DNA from: an uncultured Actinomycetes bacterium
GTDB taxonomy: Bacteria > Actinomycetota > Thermoleophilia > Solirubrobacterales > 70-9
Direction of reading: 5' to 3'
NCBI GenBank assembly: GCA_946482365.1
Contig: CAMLQY010000035.1
Coordinates: forward strand, 1-18,791
Length of the DNA stretch: 18,791 nt
Under the pieces are notes generated by a model that saw nothing but the letters and a program-made list of their open reading frames with translations, did not search any database and was not told where the DNA came from. This document shows positions 6,955 to 11,898 of this stretch, in pieces. Numbering within the stretch: position 1 is the first letter of the stretch; every line of letters begins with the position of its first letter. A program made the translations under genes and the position numbers.

Positions 6955-7953
6955 ATGCCAAAACCGATCGTCTTCTCGGGCATCCAGCCCACCGGCCGCA
7001 AGCACCTCGGCAACTACATAGGCGCGATCCGCCAGTACGTCGAGGGGCAGGACCGCGGCGAGCCGGCGATCTTCTGCATCGTCGACCTGCACGCGATCTC
7101 GGTCGCCTACGACCCGGTCGAGCTGCGCGAGCGGCTCTACGACACGACCGCGATCCTGCTCGCCGCCGGCCTCGACCCTGGGCGCTGCGTCCTCTTCCGC
7201 CAGTCCGACGTGCGCGAGCACGCCGAGCTGACCTGGCTGCTCTCCGCGGTCACCTCGCACGGCGACCTCAACCGCATGCACCAGTTCAAGGACAAGTCGG
7301 CGAAGCAGCGCGAGCTGGTCTCCTCCGCGCTCTTCTTCTACCCGGTGCTGATGGCCGCCGACGTGCTCGCCTACAAGGCGACCGAGGTGCCGGTCGGCGA
7401 CGACCAGCGCCAGCACGTCGAGCTGATGCGGGAGATCGCCCGCCGCTTCAACGAGCGCTTCGGCGAGACCCTGGTCGTGCCGGAGCTGCGAATCCCCGAG
7501 GTCGGCGCCCGGATCATGGACCTGCAGGAGCCGGAGCGGAAGATGTCGACCACCGGCGGCACCGAGAACGGGACGATCCTCGTCCTCGACGAACCCGACG
7601 CGATCCGCAGGAAGCTCGGCAGCGCGGTCACCGACTCCGGGCGCGAGATCGTCAGGGGCGAGGACAAGGCCGGGATCGCCAACCTGATCGACGTCTACGC
7701 CGTCGCCCGCGGTGTCGACCCAGCCGAGGTCGAGCGCGAGTTCGAGGGCGCCGGCTACGGCGACTTCAAGAAGGCCGTGGCGGAGGCCGTCGTCGAGCAC
7801 CTGGCCCCGGTGCGCGAGCGCTACGCCGAGCTGCGCGCCGACGAGGCGGCGCTGGAGTCGGCCCTGGCGGCAGGCGCCGAGAAGGCGCGCGCGATCGCGG
7901 CCGGCACCCTCGTCGAGGTCCGGGATCGCATGGGCATCGGCCCTCCGCGCTAG
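6955..7953 (+). CDS. trpS: tryptophan--tRNA ligase
   Basis: A class I aminoacyl-tRNA synthetase that charges tRNA-Trp in the cytoplasm. The 332 residues match the usual bacterial TrpRS length. The protein opens with PIVFSGIQPTGRKHLGNYIG, whose KHLGNY segment is the HIGH-type signature (about 17-21), and has the KMSKS-type loop as KMSTT at 196-200. Other TrpRS hallmarks are FCIVDLHAIS (40-49), QFKDKSAK (110-117), YPVLMAADVLAYKA (129-142), VPVGDDQRQHVEL (145-157) and AVTDSGREI. The ATG start follows the -10 box and fits the family N-terminus. The TAG stop forms the first half of the -10 box of scpA. I see no T-box or leader upstream. Confidence 0.97.
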   Translation: MPKPIVFSGIQPTGRKHLGNYIGAIRQYVEGQDRGEPAIFCIVDLHAISVAYDPVELRERLYDTTAILLAAGLDPGRCVLFRQSDVREHAELTWLLSAVTSHGDLNRMHQFKDKSAKQRELVSSALFFYPVLMAADVLAYKATEVPVGDDQRQHVELMREIARRFNERFGETLVVPELRIPEVGARIMDLQEPERKMSTTGGTENGTILVLDEPDAIRRKLGSAVTDSGREIVRGEDKAGIANLIDVYAVARGVDPAEVEREFEGAGYGDFKKAVAEAVVEHLAPVRERYAELRADEAALESALAAGAEKARAIAAGTLVEVRDRMGIGPPR

Positions 7954-7956
7954 TTT
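7951..7956 (+). promoter_or_regulatory. -10 box for scpA, overlapping trpS stop codon
   Basis: TAGTTT begins with the TAG stop of trpS and ends 6 nt before the GTG of scpA at 7963. There is no Shine-Dalgarno sequence, so scpA may be started as a leaderless mRNA even though it follows trpS by only 9 nt. Confidence 0.42.
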
Positions 7957-7962
7957 GAAGCC

Positions 7963-8694
7963 GTGACCGTCGCCGAGCTGGACCTCGACCTCGACGTCTT
8001 CGCCGGGCCCTTCGACCTGCTGATGGCGGTCGTGCTGCGCGAGGAGGTGAGCCTGCTCGAGGTCTCGCTGGCGGAGGTCGTTGTCGCCTACGTCGAGCAC
8101 CTCGAGCGCGAGGAGGAGCTGGAGCTCGACGTCGCGACCGAGTTCCTCGTCCTGATCGCGGCCCTGCTGGAGCTGAAGTCGCGCCTGCTGCTGCCCGGAG
8201 AGGAGGAGGGCCTGGAGGACGTTACGCCGGAGGAGGCGGTCGAGGAGCTGGTCGCACGCCTGCTCGAGTACCGCCGCTACCGCGACGCCGCGGCGATGCT
8301 GGTGCAGCGCTTCGAGGCGGCGCGCGGCTACCTCTACCGCGCGGCGTCGCTGCCGCCGGAGCTGCGCAAGGTCGCGCTCGACGCGGCGACGGCCGTCTAC
8401 GACCCCGACCGGCTCGGGACCGCCCTCGGCGACCTGCTGACGACGCCGCCGGAGCTGAGCCTCGACCACATCCGCCCGACCGTCTCCCTGGAAAAGCGCC
8501 TGGGGGCGCTGCGTGCCGCTCTGCGCGCCCACTCCTCGATCGACTTCGACGAGCAGTTCGGTGGCGAGGACAGGCTGACCCAGGCGGTCACCCTCTTCGC
8601 CCTGCTCGAGCTCTACCGCAAGGGCGAGGTGACCTGGGAGCAGACCGAGGCCTTCGGCCCGATCAGCATCCATGCCCGGAAGGCGGCACCATGA
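7963..8694 (+). CDS. scpA: segregation and condensation protein A
   Basis: ScpA is the kleisin of the bacterial SMC-ScpAB condensin, which organises and segregates the nucleoid. The 243-residue protein has the typical N-terminus (FAGPFDLLMAVVLREEVSLL, about 13-32), the acidic helix EHLEREEELELDVATEF, the segment LIAALLELKSRLLLP (about 64-78), and a C-terminal winged helix with LFALLELYRKGEVTWEQTEAFGPI. Length and order fit the family. The start GTG is fixed by the preceding stop of trpS and the -10 box at 7951. The next gene is scpB, separated by 64 nt that hold a strong inverted repeat rather than the overlap common in other genomes. Confidence 0.95.
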   Translation: MTVAELDLDLDVFAGPFDLLMAVVLREEVSLLEVSLAEVVVAYVEHLEREEELELDVATEFLVLIAALLELKSRLLLPGEEEGLEDVTPEEAVEELVARLLEYRRYRDAAAMLVQRFEAARGYLYRAASLPPELRKVALDAATAVYDPDRLGTALGDLLTTPPELSLDHIRPTVSLEKRLGALRAALRAHSSIDFDEQFGGEDRLTQAVTLFALLELYRKGEVTWEQTEAFGPISIHARKAAP

Positions 8695-8745
8695 CGTTCC
8701 GGTGCGCCTTTCCCCCGAATAGCGTGGATAAAGCGCACCGGAACG
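8695..8745. repeat. 13-bp perfect inverted repeat flanking a -10-like box, between scpA and scpB
   Basis: CGTTCCGGTGCGC (8695-8707) starts on the base after the scpA stop and is repeated inverted as GCGCACCGGAACG (8733-8745). With one bulged C (8708), TTT 8709-8711 can also pair with AAA 8730-8732, giving a 16-bp stem with an 18-nt loop. TAGCGT (8720-8725), a TANNNT box, sits in the loop, and the scpB GTG is at 8759. It could be an operator flanking a promoter or an RNA hairpin; no T-tract follows. Confidence 0.6.
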
Positions 8746-8758
8746 GGGGTGGTGGGGT

Positions 8759-9331
8759 GTGAGCGACCTGGCACGGACGATCGAGGCGCTGCTCTTCCTC
8801 TCGCCGCAGCAGGTCGACGCTCGCGACCTGGCCGAGGCGACCGAGTCGACCGAGGGCCAGGTCGAAGAGGCGATCGGGCTCCTGCGCGAGGATCTCGCCG
8901 AGGGCAGGCGGGGGGTGGTGCTGCGCGAGGTCGCGGGCGGCTTCTCCCTGGCAAGCGACCCGGCCAGCGAGGCCGCGGCTCGCCGCCTGCTGGCCAAGCC
9001 GCGCACCCCGCCGCTGACCCAGGCCCAGGCCGAGACGCTCGCCATCGTCGCCTACCTGCAGCCGGTCACCCGCCCCGAGGTCGCGCGCATCCGCGGCGTC
9101 ACCTCCGAGTCTGCGGTGCAGACGCTGGCCGAGCGGGGGTTGATCGAGGAGACGGGAAGGTCGCAGTTCGGGGCGGCGATCTTCAAGACGACGGAGCTCT
9201 TCGAGCGGCTCTTTGGGCTGGCCGGGCTGGAACAGCTGCCGGACCCGTCGAAGTTCGACCCCACCCCCGAGGACGAGCGGGAGCTGCGGGAGCGGCTCTT
9301 GAAGGCTGGGGAGCAACGAAGCGAGCCATGA
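8759..9331 (+). CDS. scpB: segregation and condensation protein B
   Basis: ScpB dimers bind ScpA and complete the SMC-ScpAB complex. The 190 residues hold two winged-helix domains: an N-terminal one starting LARTIEALLFLSPQQVD (4-20) and GVVLREVAGGFSLASD, then the family hallmark ETLAIVAYLQPVTRPEVARI (about 92-111) with RGVTSESAVQTLAERGLIEE. The C-terminal tail is charged. GTG 8759 gives a normal ScpB N-terminus; the only upstream ribosome-binding signal is the G-rich run GGGGGTGGTGGGG. It follows the inverted repeat at 8695-8745, which may uncouple it from scpA. The last third shifts toward G-ending codons, continuing into the next gene. Confidence 0.95.
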   Translation: MSDLARTIEALLFLSPQQVDARDLAEATESTEGQVEEAIGLLREDLAEGRRGVVLREVAGGFSLASDPASEAAARRLLAKPRTPPLTQAQAETLAIVAYLQPVTRPEVARIRGVTSESAVQTLAERGLIEETGRSQFGAAIFKTTELFERLFGLAGLEQLPDPSKFDPTPEDERELRERLLKAGEQRSEP

Positions 9332-9346
9332 AGCCGGTGTGGTCCC

Positions 9347-9416
9347 GGAGGGCCCGGGGGAGGGTCCGGCGGAGCAACAGCGGGGAGGCTCCGGCGGACC
9401 CTCCCCCGGTCCCTCT
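9347..9416 (+). repeat. long intergenic hairpin between scpB and rluB
   Basis: The core stem is GGGGGAGGGTCCG (9356-9368) with CGGACCCTCCCCC (9395-9407). It extends inward by 6 bp (9370-9375 with 9388-9393) after one G-G mismatch and outward by about 8 pairs with one mismatch, giving about 27 pairs around a 12-nt loop (9376-9387). It fills most of the 94-nt gap and ends 10 nt before the rluB start. It could block translation, end transcription or be a dispersed palindromic repeat. Confidence 0.65.
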
Positions 9417-9425
9417 TGCGTCGCC

Positions 9426-10127
9426 GTGAGGCTCGCCAAGTTCCTCGCGCATGGGGGAGTCGCTTCCAGGCGGAGAGCTGAGCTGATCATCTCCAAGGGG
9501 CGGGTGACGGTTGGCGGGGAGGTGGTGACCGACCCGGCGAGGGACGTTGGAGCTGGGGATGACGTGAGGGTGGACGGGAGCCCGGTGGGGGCCGAGCCTC
9601 GGGAGGTTTGGGCTGTTAACAAGCCGGCCGGGGTCGTTTCCACGGCGCGGGAGCCAGGGAGGCGGCCGGCGGTGGTCTCGCTCGTTGACTCGACCGCTCG
9701 CTTGTACCCGGTCGGGCGGCTCGACGCGGACTCGACCGGGCTGCTGCTGCTGACCAACGACGGGGAGCTGGCGAACCGGCTCACGCATCCCCGCTACGAG
9801 GTGGCGAAGGCCTACCGGGTCGAGCTGCGCCGGCCGCCCTCGGACGCCGACCTGCGGCGGCTGGCCGGCGGGGTGGAGCTGGAGGACGGCCTGACCGCGC
9901 CCGCGGAGGTGCGCCGGATCGGCGAGCGCGAGATCGAGGTCGTGCTGCGCGAGGGCCGCAACCGCCAGGTGCGCCGCATGGCCGAGGCGGTCGGCAACGA
10001 GGTGGTCGCGCTGTGCCGTGTCCGCTTCGGGCCGATCGAGCTAGGTTCGCTGCCCGAGGGCGAGGCGCGCCGGCTCGACGAGCGCGACATCGCCCGCCTC
10101 TGGGAAGATGCGGGAACCGATGGGTGA
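9426..10127 (+). CDS. rluB: RsuA/RluB-family rRNA pseudouridine synthase
   Basis: Converts uridine to pseudouridine, most likely in 23S rRNA. The 233 residues comprise an N-terminal S4 RNA-binding domain (1-50, RLAKFLAHGGVASRRRAELI) and a catalytic domain with AVNKPAGVVST (63-73), the catalytic Asp100 in GRLDADSTGLLLLTNDGE, and REGRNRQVRRMAEAVG (175-190). RluB and RsuA are hard to separate by eye; position next to scpB favours the actinobacterial RluB-like protein. GTG 9426 is chosen because the S4 domain begins at once. The frame is open back to 9339, but that stretch is Gly/Pro-rich and coincides with the hairpin. No Shine-Dalgarno sequence is visible. The first roughly 95 codons use AGG, AGA, GGG, GTT and GCT unusually often compared with the rest. 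Confidence 0.92.
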   Translation: MRLAKFLAHGGVASRRRAELIISKGRVTVGGEVVTDPARDVGAGDDVRVDGSPVGAEPREVWAVNKPAGVVSTAREPGRRPAVVSLVDSTARLYPVGRLDADSTGLLLLTNDGELANRLTHPRYEVAKAYRVELRRPPSDADLRRLAGGVELEDGLTAPAEVRRIGEREIEVVLREGRNRQVRRMAEAVGNEVVALCRVRFGPIELGSLPEGEARRLDERDIARLWEDAGTDG

Positions 10128-10494
10128 GGAGCGACTCTTCGCGGTGCGCGGTGCCGTCCAGGCCGAGGCCAACGAGGCCGAGGCGATCGTCGCGGCGACC
10201 GAGACCCTTCTCAGAGACCTCGTCGACCGCAACGCGCTGAGCGCGGAGGCGATGGTCAGCTGCCTCTTCACCACCACGGAGGACCTCGACGCCGAGTTCC
10301 CGGCCGTCGCCGCCCGCCGGCTCGGGCTCGACTCGGTGCCGCTGATCTGCGCCCGCGAGATCGATGTCCCCGGCGCGATGCCACGGGTGATCCGGGCGAT
10401 GGTCCACTACTACGCGCCGGTCGGCCACGAGCCCGCCCACGTGTATTTAGGGGCGACGCAGGAGCTGCGCGCCGACCTCCACGCCGCCCAGTAG
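10108..10494 (+). CDS. aroH: chorismate mutase, AroH type
   Basis: Monofunctional chorismate mutase of the trimeric AroH (Bacillus) fold, converting chorismate to prephenate for Phe and Tyr synthesis. The 128 residues match B. subtilis AroH (about 127). Catalytic residues are kept: Arg14 in AVRGA (Arg7 in Bacillus), Cys81 and Glu84 in ICAREIDVPG (Cys75/Glu78), Arg96 in VIRAM (Arg90), and Tyr113 in HVYLG (Tyr108). The start overlaps the end of rluB: ATG 10108 overlaps by 20 nt and ATG 10120 by 8 nt. The latter also fits the family and has GGGA upstream; neither is decisive. It opens the aromatic block and supplies prephenate to TyrA downstream. Confidence 0.93.
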   Translation: MREPMGEERLFAVRGAVQAEANEAEAIVAATETLLRDLVDRNALSAEAMVSCLFTTTEDLDAEFPAVAARRLGLDSVPLICAREIDVPGAMPRVIRAMVHYYAPVGHEPAHVYLGATQELRADLHAAQ

Positions 10495-10514
10495 AACCTT
10501 CGATGAAGGGTTTT
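10495..10514 (+). terminator. small hairpin with T-run after aroH, possible weak terminator
   Basis: Directly after the aroH TAG, CCTTC (10497-10501) pairs with GAAGG (10505-10509) around a 3-nt loop, with AA/TT extending the stem past a bulged G, followed by TTTT (10511-10514). The stem is short for this GC content. The GAAGG arm can instead pair with CCTTC at 10535-10539, so two structures compete. Confidence 0.35.
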
Positions 10515-10539
10515 GTGCGCTATGCGCGCACAATCCTTC
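10505..10539. promoter_or_regulatory. palindrome before hisC, candidate operator
   Basis: TTGTGCGC (10513-10520) and GCGCACAA (10526-10533) form a perfect 8-bp inverted repeat with a 5-nt centre, flanked by GAAGG (10505-10509) and CCTTC (10535-10539), which also pair. It lies 19-39 nt before the hisC ATG and borders a weak -10-like CAAACT (10539-10544, 7 nt before ATG 10552). A dimeric repressor site is plausible; I do not recognise the motif as TyrR, TrpR or ArgR. Confidence 0.42.
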
Positions 10540-10551
10540 AAACTGGGGCCG

Positions 10552-11646
10552 ATGAGCGTCACCTTCGCCGAGAAGCTCGCCCGCATGCCGGGCTACCAGG
10601 CCGGCGTGCCGACCGGGCAGGCGCCCGAGGCGATAGCGGCGGGGGGCATCGCCCAGCTCGCCTCCAACGAGTCGCCGTTCCCGCCGCACCCGCAGGTGGT
10701 CGAGGCGATCGCCGCGGCGGCGGGGGCGATGAACCGCTACCCCGACCCCGACGCGACGCTGCTGCGCCGCCGCATCGCCGAGCGCTACGACACCGACCCC
10801 GCTCGCGTCGCCGTCGGCAACGGCTCCTGCGAGATCCTGCTCGCCGCCGCCGAGGCGCTCTGCGAGCCCGGTGCGGAGATCCTCTACGCCTGGCCCGCCT
10901 TCTCGATGTACCCCTACCTGCCGGCGCTGACCGGCGCTCGCGAGATCCGCGTGCCGCTGGCCGGGGGCGACGTCCACGACCTCGACGCGATGGCCGCCGA
11001 GGTGACCGCGGCGACGCAGCTGGTCCTCGTCTGCAACCCCAACAACCCGACCGGCACGCACCGCCCCGCGGCCGAGGTAGCGGCCTTCTGCGAAGCGCTG
11101 CCCGCGCACGTCACGGTCATCCTCGACGAGGCCTACGTCGAGTTCCAGACCCACGACGACCCCGACGCGACGGTCGACCTGCTAGCGGACCTGCCCAACC
11201 TCGTCGTCCTGCGCACCTTCAGCAAGTGCTACGGCCTCGCCGGGCTGCGGGTCGGCTACGCGCTCGGCTCACCCAGGTTCCGCGCCGCCGTCGACGCGGT
11301 GCGCCAGCCGTTCAGCGTCAACGCCCTCGCCCAGGCGGCGGGTGCCGAGGGAATCCTCCACCAGGACGACGTCGCGCGCCGGGTCGAGAGCACGATCGCC
11401 GAGCGCCTCCGCGTCGAGGAGGGCCTGCGTGCGCTCGGCCTCGCCACCTCCGAGACCCACGCCAACTTCTCCTGGATCGACCTCGGCGACGCCGGGGAGG
11501 AGGACGTGGTCGCCGGCCTGGCCAAGCGCCAGATCGCCGTGCGCCCCGGCACGCCCCTCGGCGACCCCGGCCACGTACGCGTCTCCTACGGCACCGCCGA
11601 GGAGAACGGGCGCTTTCTCGCCGCCATCGGCGAAATCCTCTTGTAG
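10552..11646 (+). CDS. hisC: HisC-type PLP aminotransferase, probably aromatic aminotransferase
   Basis: A 364-residue fold-type I, PLP-dependent aminotransferase of the histidinol-phosphate aminotransferase family. Seen: LASNESPFPPHP (37-48), NPNNPTGT (162-169), DEAYVEF (192-198), the PLP lysine Lys225 in RTFSKCYGLAGLRVGY (221-236), and the substrate-carboxylate Arg343 in HVRVSYGT. No histidine gene is near; the neighbours are aroH, aroF, tyrA and aroA. In B. subtilis hisC precedes tyrA and aroE (EPSP synthase) in the same order, and HisC there also transaminates aromatic 2-oxo acids, while actinobacterial Pat proteins of this family are Phe/Tyr aminotransferases. The likely job is therefore the last step to Phe and/or Tyr, perhaps in addition to histidine. 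ATG 10552 is chosen over upstream in-frame starts because it gives the family N-terminus. Confidence 0.85.
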   Translation: MSVTFAEKLARMPGYQAGVPTGQAPEAIAAGGIAQLASNESPFPPHPQVVEAIAAAAGAMNRYPDPDATLLRRRIAERYDTDPARVAVGNGSCEILLAAAEALCEPGAEILYAWPAFSMYPYLPALTGAREIRVPLAGGDVHDLDAMAAEVTAATQLVLVCNPNNPTGTHRPAAEVAAFCEALPAHVTVILDEAYVEFQTHDDPDATVDLLADLPNLVVLRTFSKCYGLAGLRVGYALGSPRFRAAVDAVRQPFSVNALAQAAGAEGILHQDDVARRVESTIAERLRVEEGLRALGLATSETHANFSWIDLGDAGEEDVVAGLAKRQIAVRPGTPLGDPGHVRVSYGTAEENGRFLAAIGEILL

Positions 11647-11661
11647 GAGTGGACTCACTCC
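11646..11661 (+). terminator. small hairpin at the hisC stop codon
   Basis: GGAGTG (11646-11651) pairs with CACTCC (11656-11661) around a 4-nt loop, starting on the last base of the hisC TAG. There is no T-tract. It may separate hisC from the aroF leader unit, or simply overlap the leader promoter. Confidence 0.3.
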
Positions 11662-11678
11662 GCGACACCTGATACAAA
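11650..11678 (+). promoter_or_regulatory. candidate promoter of the aroF leader transcript
   Basis: TGGACT (11650-11655) and TACAAA (11673-11678) are separated by 17 nt, each matching the standard -35 and -10 consensus at four of six positions. Transcription would begin near 11685, close to the leader-peptide starts at 11682 (ATG) or 11688 (GTG). The second would then be nearly leaderless. Short match; tentative. Confidence 0.3.
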
Positions 11679-11681
11679 GTC

Positions 11682-11780
11682 ATGCAGGTGAAGCGAACCG
11701 CCGACACGACGCAGGCAAATCGCGCGAGCGACGCCGCGTCCCTCCCTGCCCGTTTCTCCTATTTCTGGCGATTTAGCTAG
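11682..11780 (+). CDS. aromatic-rich leader peptide upstream of aroF (attenuator peptide)
   Basis: A 32-codon open reading frame, ATG 11682 to TAG 11780, in the gap between hisC and the DAHP synthase gene. The first 24 residues contain no aromatic residue; the last nine are RFSYFWRFS, with Phe25, Tyr27, Phe28, Trp29 and Phe31. All three products of the pathway are thus represented just before the stop. Two of the codons, TAT and TTT, are rare in this GC-rich DNA, where TAC and TTC dominate. In-frame TGA at 11670 limits the start to ATG 11682 or GTG 11688. No Shine-Dalgarno sequence is seen. The run of end-product codons followed at once by alternative RNA stems is the signature of ribosome-mediated attenuation. 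From memory, a leader peptide named aroR with an FYF motif is reported upstream of aroF in Corynebacterium glutamicum. It is too short for usual gene finders. Confidence 0.72.
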   Translation: MQVKRTADTTQANRASDAASLPARFSYFWRFS

Positions 11781-11874
11781 GCGTCCGGCCTCGCGGCGAG
11801 AGCCGCACCCCAAATAAGCACTGGCCGGACGTCGGACAGGTCCACGCCCCGCGGCGCATCCAGCGCAGCGAGGC
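11781..11874 (+). promoter_or_regulatory. attenuator-like RNA region with competing stems before aroF
   Basis: Stem A pairs CGTCCGGCC (11782-11790) with GGCCGGACG (11823-11831), beginning two bases after the leader stop codon. Inside its loop GCGGC (11793-11797) and GCCGC (11802-11806) close a GAGA tetraloop. Stem C pairs GCCTCGC (11788-11794) with GCGAGGC (11868-11874), with three more pairs past a mismatch (11796-11798 with 11864-11866). Stem C excludes both stem A and the tetraloop hairpin. A ribosome at the leader stop would cover the 5' arm of stem A, whereas one stalled on the aromatic codons would leave it free. No T-tract follows, so an intrinsic terminator is not evident; Rho or translational control is possible. 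Confidence 0.5.
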
Positions 11875-11885
11875 ATAACCGGAAG

Positions 11886-11891
11886 TAGGCT
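11886..11891 (+). promoter_or_regulatory. -10 box before aroF
   Basis: TAGGCT ends 7 nt before the in-frame GTG at 11899 and is identical to the boxes of trpS and metK. It would give a leaderless aroF mRNA that bypasses the upstream leader. It also argues against the in-frame GTG at 11893, which is only 1 nt away from the box. Confidence 0.42.
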
Positions 11892-11898
11892 TGTGAAC

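Noticed and set aside
9339..9425. N-terminal extension of the pseudouridine synthase
   Set aside because: It is Gly/Pro/Ser-rich and made of the hairpin sequence. The S4 domain begins exactly at GTG 9426.
11893..11895. GTG 11893 as the aroF start
   Set aside because: It is only 1 nt after the TAGGCT box and has at best a weak GGAAG upstream. GTG 11899 or ATG 11923 explain the signals better, though it cannot be excluded.
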